From: JAJYTL01 sp046705265
GTDB taxonomy: Bacteria; Pseudomonadota; Alphaproteobacteria; Ferrovibrionales; Ferrovibrionaceae
Direction: 5' to 3'
Assembly: GCA_046705265.1 (NCBI GenBank)
Contig: JBJKQL010000097.1
Location: 1 to 16,639 of the forward strand
Length of the DNA stretch: 16,639 nt
Numbering within the stretch: the stretch's first letter is position 1; each line of letters opens with the position of its first letter. A program made the translations under genes and the position numbers. The notes beneath the pieces were generated by a model, which saw only the letters and a program-made list of their open reading frames with translations, was not told the DNA's origin and did no database searches. Below, piece by piece: positions 1 to 7,791 of the stretch.

Positions 1-253
1 CCGCGCCGGCGTTCGCTCCAGCTTGGCCGGCCCGCGTATGTCCATGCCACCCGCTTCGGGATGTGCGGGCGGCTGTGCCAGGAATTTCCTGCCGCGGGAT
101 CAGGACATTGCTTCCGATCTGCCCCGGCACGTTGACGGCGAATTCGTCCGCCTTCTCCGGCGTGCCGCCGCAGCCGGCGAGCGCTAAAAGGGCGACCATT
201 CCAAGAAAACTGGCAATCAGGCGGGAAGGCTTAGAGCCGCGTGCCCGCCTCAT
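1..253 (-). CDS. Small lipoprotein, 3' end outside the window
   Basis: The ATG at 253-251 overlaps the bactofilin stop codon in an ATGA, so the gene is probably translationally coupled to bactofilin. The visible protein starts with a basic segment (MRRARGSKPSR) and a hydrophobic stretch, then a lipobox L25-A26-G27-C28 followed by GGTPEKADEFAV. This marks an exported protein lipidated on Cys28. Function is not recognisable. The GC-rich third-position pattern seems to move to another frame at about positions 75-110, so a frameshift in the gene or in the sequence is possible. The stop codon lies beyond position 1, so full length and any C-terminal domain cannot be seen. Confidence 0.55.
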   Translation of the reverse strand, partial: MRRARGSKPSRLIASFLGMVALLALAGCGGTPEKADEFAVNVPGQIGSNVLIPRQEIPGTAARTSRSGWHGHTRAGQAGANAGA

Positions 254-924
254 GCCTTGTTTTGGATCGACGACACCGCCGTGGCCGGAGTCTTCACCGG
301 CGTCTCAAGCGTGGGCTGTCCACGTTCCCCCCCAAAGCCCCCTGGCGAGCGCATATCGACCTCGACCTGTCCAATAATCTGCCCGCCGCATTCGACTTCC
401 AGCTGCCCATAGCGAAGCTCGCCGGAAATTTTACCTGCCGATCGTACCATCAACCGCCCGTGCACGGTAAGCTTTCCTTCAAAGCGACCTCGAATATCGG
501 CGTCGCGCACCTCAGCGGCGCCTTTGAACAGGCCTGTTTCGCCGATTTCTATTGCCTGGCAATCCTTCAACGACGCTTCGACCTGTCCCTCCACGACGAG
601 GCGGTCGCAGGCCGTGATCTCGCCGTTTAAGCCTATCTCGCGGCCGACGAACAATGTTTTCGGATCTGGACCGTCGCCGGGCCGTGCGCCAATGCCGAGC
701 CGAGCCAGTTGGCCGTCGTTGCTGCGGCGTGCGGTTTCGGGATGGGTGGCCTTCGTAATGTCGGAGATGGGCATGGGGGTCCCCTGGATACGGGAAGAAC
801 GAGCCGTGTATGATGCCGCCGATCCCTGTTCCGGCGGCATCGGCGGAATCTCCTCTTTGGCGGATACGGGTTTCGGCGTTGCTGCCGATCCCGCCGCGTT
901 GGCTTTTTTGCGGCCGAATACCAT
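250..924 (-). CDS. Bactofilin (polymer-forming cytoskeletal protein)
   Basis: A 224-residue protein with a disordered, Pro/Ala/Ser-rich N-terminal arm (about residues 1-88) and a bactofilin core at about 90-197. The core has the family's repeated short beta-strand pattern (TLFVGREIGLNGEI, RLVVEGQVEASL, GRFEGKLTVHGRLMV, GQIIGQVEVD). Bactofilins polymerise without nucleotide into filaments, usually at the inner membrane, and organise cell-shape or envelope enzymes. The ATG is preceded by a G-rich ribosome site (GAGGGGGG). The next gene overlaps the stop codon by four bases and encodes a lipoprotein, which fits an envelope role. The long N-terminal arm may carry the membrane or partner contact; that part is inference. 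Confidence 0.85.
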   Translation of the reverse strand: MVFGRKKANAAGSAATPKPVSAKEEIPPMPPEQGSAASYTARSSRIQGTPMPISDITKATHPETARRSNDGQLARLGIGARPGDGPDPKTLFVGREIGLNGEITACDRLVVEGQVEASLKDCQAIEIGETGLFKGAAEVRDADIRGRFEGKLTVHGRLMVRSAGKISGELRYGQLEVECGGQIIGQVEVDMRSPGGFGGERGQPTLETPVKTPATAVSSIQNKA

Positions 925-1070
925 GATTGCACCCCCCTCATTCGGGAGACCAGTCAGCGAAATGCCTCCCGACCGCTTACTAGCTTTTTTAATGTCGAAC
1001 GCCGATCAATATTAACCATAGTACACAGTAGGCTCCAACGTGCAATGCGGCGGCGATCAAGGACCCGATC

Positions 1071-1098
1071 TTGTCACAGGGTGACCCGTTTCTATGAT
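1071..1098 (+). promoter_or_regulatory. Putative sigma-70 promoter of the PfkB kinase gene
   Basis: TTGTCA (1071-1076) and TATGAT (1093-1098) are separated by 16 bp, about 110 bp upstream of the GTG start. This lies in the 283-bp gap between the divergent bactofilin and kinase genes. I see no other structure in that gap that I can name. Confidence 0.4.
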
Positions 1099-1207
1099 TG
1101 CGGCCGATGAACTTGCGGCGGTTGCGCGCGCGGTCTCGCATCCTGTGCCCGCAATGCGTTACGATTGCCCGCTTCGGTAAAATGATTTGAGCGCAAAGGG
1201 GATTATT

Positions 1208-2194
1208 GTGACTTCGGCACCAACACAGATGGACGTCCTCGGTCTCGGTCACGCGATCGTTGACATCCTCGCTGAACGCGACGAGGCGTTTTTGCACCGG
1301 CACGGCCTGGCCAAGGGTTCAATGACTTTGGTCGACGCGCACAAGGCGAACGGTCTGTTCGAGGAGATCGCGGACGGCAGCCTTCGCCGCTCCGGTGGCT
1401 CCGCGGCCAACACCATTGCCGGCATCGCGTCGCTCGGTGGCCGCGGCGGTTTCGTTGGCAAGGTCGGCGCCGATGATCTCGGTCGGCACTTTCGCCGCGA
1501 CGTCGAAAGCCTCGGCGTGCTCTTCGCCGAGCACACACCGGATTCAGTCCCGACGGGAAAATGCCTGGTGCTGGTGACAAGCGATGCGCAACGTACCATG
1601 GCGACTTTTCTCGGTGCTGGCGCCAAGCTCGCGCCGGCGGACGTGCCGGAGCGGCTCGTCGCCGCCGCGAAGGTGGTCTATCTCGAAGGCTATCTATGGG
1701 ATCCGCCGTCGGGCCGAGAAGCCTGTCTGCGTGCGGCGAAGCTCGCGCACGAAGCCGGCAAAAAAGTCGCGCTGACCCTTTCCGATCCTTTCTGCGTAGA
1801 GCGCCATCGCCAAGCCTTTCGAGACTTCATGCGGCGTGGCGTCGACATTCTGTTTGCCAACGAGGCCGAGATCATGTCGCTCTTCGAAACCGACGATTTC
1901 GATGCCGCCGTGGCGACTGCCCGCGATCTTGGGCTGGTATGTGCCCTGACGCGATCAAGCAAAGGTTCGGTGGTGGTCTCTCGCCACGATATCCATGTGA
2001 TCGAGGCCAAACCGACCCGCGTCGTTGACACCACGGGCGCTGGCGATCTTTACGCTGCCGGGTTTCTTTTCGGCTTGGCCAACGGCCGCGACTTGGCGGC
2101 TTGCGGCGAGATCGGCAGTCTGTGCGCGGCCGAGATCATCAGCCATTTCGGTGCCCGCCCCGAGGTCGAACTGGCCAGTCTGTTGCCGAACTGA
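1208..2194 (+). CDS. PfkB-family carbohydrate kinase (adenosine kinase-like)
   Basis: A 328-residue ribokinase/PfkB-fold kinase that transfers phosphate from ATP to a sugar or nucleoside hydroxyl in the cytoplasm. It shows the N-terminal DVLGLGHAIVDIL strand, the GGSAANT substrate-side motif (63-69) and the C-terminal signature DTTGAGD (274-280), in which Asp280 is the expected catalytic base and the Gly residues form the anion hole. Alphaproteobacterial proteins of this type are usually annotated as adenosine kinase, but the substrate cannot be fixed by eye. I start at GTG 1208 because AAAGGGG (1194-1200) is correctly spaced before it; an in-frame TTG at 1187 would precede that ribosome site. 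It converges with the DUF423 gene. Confidence 0.85.
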   Translation: MTSAPTQMDVLGLGHAIVDILAERDEAFLHRHGLAKGSMTLVDAHKANGLFEEIADGSLRRSGGSAANTIAGIASLGGRGGFVGKVGADDLGRHFRRDVESLGVLFAEHTPDSVPTGKCLVLVTSDAQRTMATFLGAGAKLAPADVPERLVAAAKVVYLEGYLWDPPSGREACLRAAKLAHEAGKKVALTLSDPFCVERHRQAFRDFMRRGVDILFANEAEIMSLFETDDFDAAVATARDLGLVCALTRSSKGSVVVSRHDIHVIEAKPTRVVDTTGAGDLYAAGFLFGLANGRDLAACGEIGSLCAAEIISHFGARPEVELASLLPN

Positions 2195-2223
2195 ATCCGT
2201 GCAGGATGGACGGCGCTCGCCCG

Positions 2224-2607
2224 CTAAGGCGCCGGGCGCGTCGGCCACGGTCGAAGCGCGATGACGCCGACAAGAAGCCAGCCGGCGAGGAACGCGGAAC
2301 CCCCTATCGGCACCAAGGGTAGCACGCTGGCGACTTGCGCGAAGCCGATGGCATAAAGGCCGCCCGAGAAGAGAATCGTGCCAAGGAGAAACGCGGCCGC
2401 GGCCGCGTGACTGAGCGCGCCGGGTCGGACCGAGGTCAGCCAAGCGGCCCCGAAAAGTGCTAGAGCATGGTAGATTTCATAGCGCTGCCCGGTTTCGACC
2501 AAGGCGAGGCGCGGCGCCGGAAGCGGGATTGTCGCGTGGGCCGTCGCGGCGCCCACCGCCACCGCGCAAAAACCATTGACCGCCGCAGCCAGCAACCAGA
2601 AACGCAT
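2224..2607 (-). CDS. DUF423 family small membrane protein
   Basis: A 127-residue, very hydrophobic protein with about four predicted membrane helices. It matches the DUF423 (YgdD-like) pattern: an N-terminal helix with AAVNGFCAVAVGAATAH, then ETGQRYEIYHALALFG, then LFSGGLYAIGF and a final PLVPIGGSAFLAGWLLVG. These are inner-membrane proteins of unknown function, usually 120-130 residues long, so this one is full length. AAGGAGG lies just upstream of the ATG, supporting the start. It converges with the kinase gene with only 29 bp between the stop codons. Confidence 0.85.
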   Translation of the reverse strand: MRFWLLAAAVNGFCAVAVGAATAHATIPLPAPRLALVETGQRYEIYHALALFGAAWLTSVRPGALSHAAAAAFLLGTILFSGGLYAIGFAQVASVLPLVPIGGSAFLAGWLLVGVIALRPWPTRPAP

Positions 2608-2953
2608 CCCATCCCCTCCTTGGATTTGACACTCGGGCGGATATTTTCCTGCCGCAGAGAGCGCACGATAACGGCAATTTCAGCCAGGCCCAAGGGACCG
2701 ATCTTTGTCTCCTGTCTGAATGGGGCCGTGGCGGCCACCGTTCGGAGGGGTAGGGTGCCCGCCGCCGATCAGGCGGATGAGCGCGCCGGCCGCGGGGCGG
2801 TAAGCATAAGCGGGCCTTGACGGCGGCCGCCCTAGCCCGTAAAAACCCCCGGGCGCCGGGCGGAGCATCTCATATCCGGAGCGTTTCCAAGGAGCCGTTC
2901 CGGCTCGGTCCATCCGCCCTTTTTCTAACGCTTTCGAGGAGCCGCGTTCGGCC
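2608..2953 (+). other. 346-bp gap upstream of rpmB
   Basis: No convincing gene is seen on either strand. The region should carry the divergent promoters of the DUF423 gene and rpmB, but I cannot pick one with confidence. A long minus-strand reading frame crossing it and continuing through rpmB is judged a shadow. Confidence 0.5.
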
Positions 2954-3247
2954 ATGTCCCGTCGTTGCGATTTGACCGCCAAAGGGGTGCAATCCGGCAA
3001 TAACGTGAGCCACGCCAATAACAAGACGCGGCGGCGGTTCTTACCCAATCTACAGCCGGTGACGATGGCGAGCGATGGCCTCGGCCGTTCAGTGCGGTTC
3101 CGTGTTTCGGCGCGCGGCTTGCGCTCGGTCGAGCACGCGGGCGGGCTCGACGCCTGGCTCCTGAAGACCTCCGATGCCAAGCTGTCGCTCGAAGCAAGGC
3201 GGTTGAAGCGCGCGCTTAAGAAACGCAAGTCCGCTGCCGCCGACTGA
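2954..3247 (+). CDS. rpmB: 50S ribosomal protein L28
   Basis: A 97-residue basic ribosomal protein of the large subunit. The start MSRRCDLTAKGVQSGNNVSH, followed by ANNKTRRRFLPNLQPV, is diagnostic of L28. The length matches alphaproteobacterial L28, which has a longer C-terminal part (RSVRFRVSARGLRSVEHAGG, ending KRALKKRKSAAAD) than the E. coli protein. A GAGGAG sequence lies about 12 bp before the ATG. pyrE begins six bases after the stop, so the two genes are probably cotranscribed. Confidence 0.95.
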   Translation: MSRRCDLTAKGVQSGNNVSHANNKTRRRFLPNLQPVTMASDGLGRSVRFRVSARGLRSVEHAGGLDAWLLKTSDAKLSLEARRLKRALKKRKSAAAD

Positions 3248-3253
3248 CGTCTC

Positions 3254-3841
3254 ATGGCGGCCGCCGAGACGAGCGCGATAGCCAGCGATAGCGGGCGTAA
3301 GCGGCGCCTTCGCGCCATCATCGCCGGGAAATCGCTATTGAAGGGCGGGAATTTCCGCCTCATGTCGGGCGATCAGAGCAGTTTCTATTTCGACATGAAG
3401 CCGACGATCTTCGATCCGGAGGGCGCCAATCTGATCGCCGACCTGATCCTTGAAGCCTTGCAGCCGATTGCCGTCGATGCGATCGGCGGCCCGGCTTTGG
3501 GCGCCATTCCGATTGTCGCCTGCGTCTGCCAGAAAAGCTTTCCCGAGCGCCCGCTGGCCGGCTTCTTCATCCGCAAGGAACCAAAGGACCACGGTACCGG
3601 CCGCCTGGTCGAAGGGCCGCCAAAGCCGGAAGACCTCGCCGGACGCCGCGCCGTCCTGGTCGAAGACGTCACGACCACTGGCGGCTCGCTTCTTCGCGCT
3701 CTCAAGGCGGTGCGCGAGGTTGGCGCCATAGTCGAGACCGCGGTCACCATCGTCGATCGCGAGCAGGGCGCCGGCGACAATCTCGCCCGTGAAGGTCTCG
3801 CGCTCATTTCGCTTCTGAAGGCAAGCGAATTCAGCGTTTAG
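3254..3841 (+). CDS. pyrE: Orotate phosphoribosyltransferase
   Basis: A 195-residue enzyme of pyrimidine synthesis that joins orotate to PRPP, giving orotidine 5'-monophosphate. The PRPP-binding signature VEDVTTTGGS is at 136-145, and the flexible catalytic loop FFIRKEPKDHG at 104-114 contains the expected Lys and His residues. The segment YFDMKPTIFDPEG near 45-57 is also typical of PyrE. Six bases separate it from rpmB upstream, suggesting one transcript that links a ribosomal gene to nucleotide supply. The 3' end converges on hisE with only 25 bp between. The start at 3254 is the first ATG after the rpmB stop. Confidence 0.93.
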   Translation: MAAAETSAIASDSGRKRRLRAIIAGKSLLKGGNFRLMSGDQSSFYFDMKPTIFDPEGANLIADLILEALQPIAVDAIGGPALGAIPIVACVCQKSFPERPLAGFFIRKEPKDHGTGRLVEGPPKPEDLAGRRAVLVEDVTTTGGSLLRALKAVREVGAIVETAVTIVDREQGAGDNLAREGLALISLLKASEFSV

Positions 3842-3866
3842 TCGGGTTGCCAGCGCGATTTTGAGG

Positions 3867-4202
3867 TCAGGATTTCCCGCGCGATTTCTTTTCATCGATG
3901 CCGGATTTGCCCTCGCGGGTCTGAAGTTCGCCCCAGACATCCTCGGGCCTGATGCCGGCATCGGCCCAAAGCACGAGGAGATGGAAGATCAGATCGGCGC
4001 TCTCCTCAACCAGATGGCGGGAATCCGGCTCGACCGCGGCGAGCGCGGCCTCGACCGCCTCCTCGCCGACCTTCTGCGCGAGCTTCGATCGTCCTTTGCG
4101 GAGGAGCTTCGCCACATAGGAGGTCTCAGGATCGGCGCCGCGACGGCTCTCGATGACCCGGTAGATGCGCTCCAGAACGTCCGCCTCGTTGCCCCTCGTC
4201 AT
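3867..4202 (-). CDS. hisE: Phosphoribosyl-ATP diphosphatase
   Basis: A 111-residue, all-helical MazG-like pyrophosphohydrolase that removes pyrophosphate from phosphoribosyl-ATP, the second step of histidine synthesis. The metal-binding acidic motif KVGEEAVE is at 44-51 and EESADLIFHLLVLW is at 66-79. The N-terminal SYVAKLLRKGRSKLAQ is typical of HisE. It is a stand-alone HisE, not fused to HisI, as is usual in alphaproteobacteria. It is the last gene of the his block and begins one base after the hisF stop, so it is almost certainly cotranscribed. Confidence 0.95.
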   Translation of the reverse strand: MTRGNEADVLERIYRVIESRRGADPETSYVAKLLRKGRSKLAQKVGEEAVEAALAAVEPDSRHLVEESADLIFHLLVLWADAGIRPEDVWGELQTREGKSGIDEKKSRGKS

Positions 4203-4203
4203 C

Positions 4204-4968
4204 TCAATTCCCCTCGCGAATCGGAAGGCCTGCAGCCTTCATATGCGCCTTCGCCTCTCGAATGGTATAGGTGCCGAAATGGAAGATCGAGGCCGCAAGC
4301 ACGGCGCTCGCGCCGCCCTCGCGCACTCCTTCAACGAGATGATCAAGCGTGCCGACGCCTCCCGAGGCGATCACCGGCACGCCGACATGGTCGGTGACGG
4401 CGCGGGTCAATGCGATGTCAAAGCCCTCGCGGGTGCCGTCACGGTCCATGGAAGTGAGGAGAATTTCGCCTGCGCCTGCTTCGGCCATGCGCGCCGCCCA
4501 GGCCACGGCATCGATCCCGGTTCGCTTGCGTCCGCCGTGGGTGAAGACTTCGAAGCGATTGTCGTCGATTCGCCTCGCATCGATGGCGACCACGATGCAC
4601 TGGCGGCCGAACTTGCGCGCCGCCTCGGAAACCAGCTCTGGGTGCGCCACTGCCGCGGTGTTGATCGAAACCTTGTCGGCGCCGGCAAGCAAGAGCTTGC
4701 GTACATCCTCGACCGAGCGCACACCGCCGCCCACGGTCAGAGGCATGAAGGCGACCTCGGCCGTGCGCGTGACCACGTTATAAAGAATGTCGCGGCGCTC
4801 GTGGCTCGCGGTGATATCGAGGAAGCACAGCTCGTCCGCGCCCTCGCGGTCATAGAGCGCTGCCTGCTCCACCGGATCGCCGGCATCGCGCAGGTCGACG
4901 AAGTTAACGCCCTTGACCACTCGTCCGTCCTTGACGTCGAGACAAGGGATGACGCGGACCTTCAACAT
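4204..4968 (-). CDS. hisF: Imidazole glycerol phosphate synthase, cyclase subunit
   Basis: A 254-residue (beta/alpha)8 barrel that uses ammonia from HisH to convert PRFAR into imidazole glycerol phosphate and AICAR. The catalytic pair Asp11 (MLKVRVIPCLD) and Asp130 (VVAID) is intact and sits at the standard numbering. Phosphate-binding glycine motifs TVGGGVRS and IASGGVG are present. The reading frame continues upstream to 5082, but that 38-residue extension overlaps the end of hisA and is unlike HisF, so I use the ATG at 4968. The ribosome site before it is weak, and coupling to hisA (43 bp away) is likely. Confidence 0.96.
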   Translation of the reverse strand: MLKVRVIPCLDVKDGRVVKGVNFVDLRDAGDPVEQAALYDREGADELCFLDITASHERRDILYNVVTRTAEVAFMPLTVGGGVRSVEDVRKLLLAGADKVSINTAAVAHPELVSEAARKFGRQCIVVAIDARRIDDNRFEVFTHGGRKRTGIDAVAWAARMAEAGAGEILLTSMDRDGTREGFDIALTRAVTDHVGVPVIASGGVGTLDHLVEGVREGGASAVLAASIFHFGTYTIREAKAHMKAAGLPIREGN

Positions 4969-5011
4969 CTTGTTCGTCTGAAATGCATCGCGAGACCTTA
5001 GCGCACGCTTG

Positions 5012-5749
5012 TCAGGGTCGGGCTGGCGACTTGCAAAGCGCGAGCGCGGCTTTGAGATCGATGCGCCCGTCGTAGAGGGCACGGCCGACGATAACGCCCT
5101 CGATCGCGGCTGGCGCGGCTTTTAGCGCCTTGATATCCGCGATCGAGGCGACGCCACCGGACGCGATTACCGGCGTCGTCACCGCCTGGGCCAAGGCCGC
5201 CGTCGCCGCCACGTTGACGCCGGCCAGCATGCCGTCGCGCTCGATATCGGTATAGATGATGGCGGCGGCGCCCGCGTCCTCGAAGCGCCGGGCGAGATCG
5301 ATCGCCTGCATCTCGGTTCCTTCCGCCCAGCCCGCGACTTTGACTTCGCTGTCCTTGGCGTCGATGCCGAGCGCGATGCGGCCCGGAAAGGTCTTGCAGG
5401 CACTCCTGACCAGGTCCGGCTGCGTCACCGCCAAGGTGCCGAGCACGACGCGGCAGACGCCCGCTTCCAGCCAATACGCGATGGCCGCGAGATCGCGGAT
5501 GCCGCCGCCAAGCTGCACCAGAAGTTTGTTACGGCGGAGGATCGCTGCGATGGCGGCGGCGTTCACCGGCTTACCGGCGAAAGCGCCGTTCAGGTCGACC
5601 ACGTGCAGCCAGCTGCAGCCCGCCGCGGCGAAGATATCAGCCTGGCCTGCGGGATCGGCGTTGAACACGGTGGCGCGGTCCATCCGCCCCTGCTCCAGGC
5701 GGACTACGGCACCATCCTTCAAATCGATTGCGGGATAGATGTTCATCAC
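5012..5749 (-). CDS. hisA: ProFAR isomerase (HisA)
   Basis: A 245-residue half-barrel-duplicated TIM barrel that isomerises ProFAR to PRFAR, the substrate of HisF. The catalytic aspartates are Asp9 (YPAIDLKDG) and Asp130 (IALGID), and the phosphate-binding loops LGGGIRD and IASGGVAS are present. Either of two adjacent ATG codons could be the start. It lies 14 bp after hisH and 43 bp before hisF, in the conserved hisB-hisH-hisA-hisF-hisE order. Confidence 0.95.
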   Translation of the reverse strand: MMNIYPAIDLKDGAVVRLEQGRMDRATVFNADPAGQADIFAAAGCSWLHVVDLNGAFAGKPVNAAAIAAILRRNKLLVQLGGGIRDLAAIAYWLEAGVCRVVLGTLAVTQPDLVRSACKTFPGRIALGIDAKDSEVKVAGWAEGTEMQAIDLARRFEDAGAAAIIYTDIERDGMLAGVNVAATAALAQAVTTPVIASGGVASIADIKALKAAPAAIEGVIVGRALYDGRIDLKAALALCKSPARP

Positions 5750-5763
5750 GTCCGCCTTGCGCC

Positions 5764-6405
5764 TCAGGGCCGCCAGCGCAAAAAATTGCCGAGCAGCCGC
5801 AACCCGGTCGCTTGGCTCTTTTCCGGATGGAACTGGCTGCCGACGATATTGTCACGGCCGATCGCGGCCACCACCGGCCCACCATAATCGACGGTCGCGA
5901 GAATCGTGGCGGGATTTTCCGGCCGAAAGCTGTAGCTATGCACGAAATAGGCATGATCGCCGGGGCGCAGGCCGGCGAAGACCGGATGCTGGGCGACGGT
6001 CTCGAACGGGTTCCAGCCCATGTGCGGGATTTTGAGCGTCGGGTCGCTTGGGGCGAGGCCGTCGACGACGCCAGCGATCCAGTCGAGCCCGGGATGGCTG
6101 CCGTCCTCAAGGCCCTTCGTCGCCATCAACTGCATGCCGACGCAGATGCCGAGAAAGGGACGACGCTCGTCGATCACGGCGCGGTTCAGCGCCTCGACCA
6201 CGCCTGGAAGCGCGAACAGCCCGGCGCGGCAATCGGCGAAGGCGCCAACGCCGGGCAGCACGAGATAATCGGCTGCCGCTACCGCCACCGCCGCGCTTTC
6301 GACCCCGACCTTGAATGCGAGCTCGTTTTCACGGATCACCCGCTCGAAAGCTTTAGCCGCCGAGTGCAGGTTTCCCGAGCCGTAATCGACGATAACGAGC
6401 TTCAT
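5764..6405 (-). CDS. hisH: Imidazole glycerol phosphate synthase, glutaminase subunit
   Basis: A 213-residue class I glutamine amidotransferase that hydrolyses glutamine and channels ammonia to HisF. The catalytic triad is complete: the nucleophile Cys88 in PFLGICVGMQ, His193 and Glu195 in QFHPEKS. The N-terminal VIVDYGSGNLHS and the oxyanion segment PGVGAF are also typical. It lies 30 bp after hisB and 14 bp before hisA in the his block. No frame problems were seen. Confidence 0.96.
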   Translation of the reverse strand: MKLVIVDYGSGNLHSAAKAFERVIRENELAFKVGVESAAVAVAAADYLVLPGVGAFADCRAGLFALPGVVEALNRAVIDERRPFLGICVGMQLMATKGLEDGSHPGLDWIAGVVDGLAPSDPTLKIPHMGWNPFETVAQHPVFAGLRPGDHAYFVHSYSFRPENPATILATVDYGGPVVAAIGRDNIVGSQFHPEKSQATGLRLLGNFLRWRP

Positions 6406-6435
6406 AGACGATCCTGGAACAGCGTAATCCCGGGC

Positions 6436-7023
6436 TTACAGCACGCCCTTGGTCGAAGGCACGGCGCCCGGCTGGTGCGGGTCGATGGCAATCGCCTGGC
6501 GCAACGCGCGCGCCAACCCTTTGAAGCAGCTCTCGACGATATGGTGGTTGTTCTCGCCGTATAGATTCTCCACGTGCAAGGTGACGCCGCCGGCCTGAGC
6601 GAAGGCCTGGAACCATTCCTTGAACAGCTCGGTATCCATATCGCCGAGCTTGGGCTTGGAGAATCGCACCCGCCACACTAGGTAGGGCCGGTTCGAGACG
6701 TCGATCGCGACCCGCGTGCAGGTTTCGTCCATCGGGATAAGCGCGGTGCCATATCGCACAATCCCAACGCGATCGCCGATCGCCTTGGCGAAGGCCTGGC
6801 CGATGACGATGCCGGTGTCCTCGGTGGTGTGATGGAAGTCGATGTGAAGGTCGCCCTTGGCCTCGACCGCCAGATCGATCAGGCTGTGACGCGACAGCTG
6901 CTCCAGCATATGGTCGAGGAAGCCGATCCCGGTCGCGACCTTGTATTGGCCGCTGCCGTCGAGATTGACCGTCACCTTGACCGACGTTTCCTTGGTCTTG
7001 CGTTCGACCGTCGCTTGGCGCAT
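6436..7023 (-). CDS. hisB: Imidazoleglycerol-phosphate dehydratase
   Basis: A 195-residue, manganese-dependent dehydratase that makes imidazole acetol phosphate. The metal-binding motifs are present: FLDHML (35-40), DFHHTTEDT (62-70) and HHIVES (160-165). It is the monofunctional form, without the phosphatase domain found in E. coli HisB. I choose ATG 7023 because AAGGAGGG lies directly upstream and the product begins MRQATVERKT like other HisB proteins; the open frame continues to 7197, but without family-like sequence. It is the first gene of the his block and is divergent from hslV. Confidence 0.95.
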   Translation of the reverse strand: MRQATVERKTKETSVKVTVNLDGSGQYKVATGIGFLDHMLEQLSRHSLIDLAVEAKGDLHIDFHHTTEDTGIVIGQAFAKAIGDRVGIVRYGTALIPMDETCTRVAIDVSNRPYLVWRVRFSKPKLGDMDTELFKEWFQAFAQAGGVTLHVENLYGENNHHIVESCFKGLARALRQAIAIDPHQPGAVPSTKGVL

Positions 7024-7079
7024 CGCGCCCTCCTTCACCCGCGCGACCGTGTCTATAGCCGCGCCGCTGTTCGGCGTTG

Positions 7080-7108
7080 ATATAACAGGAACGCGGGCTC
7101 GAGGCCAA
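7080..7108 (-). promoter_or_regulatory. Possible his operon promoter
   Basis: Read on the minus strand, TTGGCC (7108-7103) and TTATAT (7085-7080) are 17 bp apart, about 57 bp upstream of the hisB ATG. Both hexamers are imperfect. The site lies in the 210-bp gap between the divergent hisB and hslV genes. Confidence 0.3.
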
Positions 7109-7233
7109 CAGCGGCCTAAGATCGGGACTGCCGACGAAGCCGGCGCCTGCCTTCGGGGGCTTGACCCGGCCGGCGAAATGCTTACATGGTCAGCCACCCG
7201 CCGAACTTCCTACCCCTTGCTCCGGAGCAGCCG

Positions 7234-7791
7234 ATGGCCGATCACGAGGCGACGACATGGCATGGCACCACCATCCTATCGGTGCGCAAGGGCAACAAGG
7301 TGGTGGTGGCCGGCGATGGCCAGGTGACGCTTGGCCAGACGGTGATCAAGGCCAACGCACGCAAGGTGCGCAGCCTCGCCGCCGGCAAAGTGCTGGTCGG
7401 CTTCGCCGGCGCGACGGCGGACGCCTTCACCCTGGTCGAGCGGCTCGAGGCCAAGCTCGAGCAATATCCCGCTCAGCTTACCCGCGCCGCGGTGGAACTG
7501 GCCAAGGACTGGCGCACCGACCGCTATCTTCGCCGGCTTGAGGCCATGATGGCGGTGGTGGACAAGGGGGCCAGCCTGGTTTTGACCGGCACCGGCGACG
7601 TGCTCGAGCCGGAAGACGGCTTGATCGGCATCGGGTCTGGCGGGCAATATGCGCTGGCGGCCGCGCGCGCGCTTATCGACCGTGACGACGTAGACGCCGA
7701 GGCGATTGCCCGCAGGGCGATGCGCATTGCCGGCGAGATCTGCATCTACACCAACGAAAACATCGTTCTTGAAAGTCTTGATCTCTCATGA
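7234..7791 (+). CDS. hslV: ATP-dependent protease, proteolytic subunit HslV
   Basis: A 185-residue, proteasome-like Ntn-hydrolase that forms the proteolytic core of HslVU. The sequence after the short pre-peptide, TTILSVRKGNKVVVAGDGQ, is the HslV N-terminus, so Thr12 (after WHG) should become the catalytic N-terminal threonine once about 11 residues are removed. AVELAKDWRTDRYLRRLEA and IGSGGQYALAAARAL are further family blocks. I choose ATG 7234 because GGAG lies about 8 bp upstream; an in-frame ATG at 7186 lacks a good ribosome site. Its stop codon overlaps the hslU start in an ATGA, so the subunits are translated together. Confidence 0.95.
   Translation: MADHEATTWHGTTILSVRKGNKVVVAGDGQVTLGQTVIKANARKVRSLAAGKVLVGFAGATADAFTLVERLEAKLEQYPAQLTRAAVELAKDWRTDRYLRRLEAMMAVVDKGASLVLTGTGDVLEPEDGLIGIGSGGQYALAAARALIDRDDVDAEAIARRAMRIAGEICIYTNENIVLESLDLS

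Noticed and set aside
2680..3363. Minus-strand 227-codon frame
   Set aside because: It lies antisense to rpmB, is low in complexity and Arg/Pro-rich, and matches no family; rpmB is certain.
3335..3961. Minus-strand 208-codon frame
   Set aside because: Antisense shadow of pyrE, which has a complete PRPP-binding motif.
4165..5001. Plus-strand 278-codon frame
   Set aside because: Antisense shadow of hisF, produced by high GC content.
4969..5082. N-terminal extension of HisF
   Set aside because: It overlaps the hisA 3' end, and HisF starts canonically at MLKVRVIPCLD.
5728..6564. Plus-strand 278-codon frame
   Set aside because: Antisense shadow of hisH and hisB.
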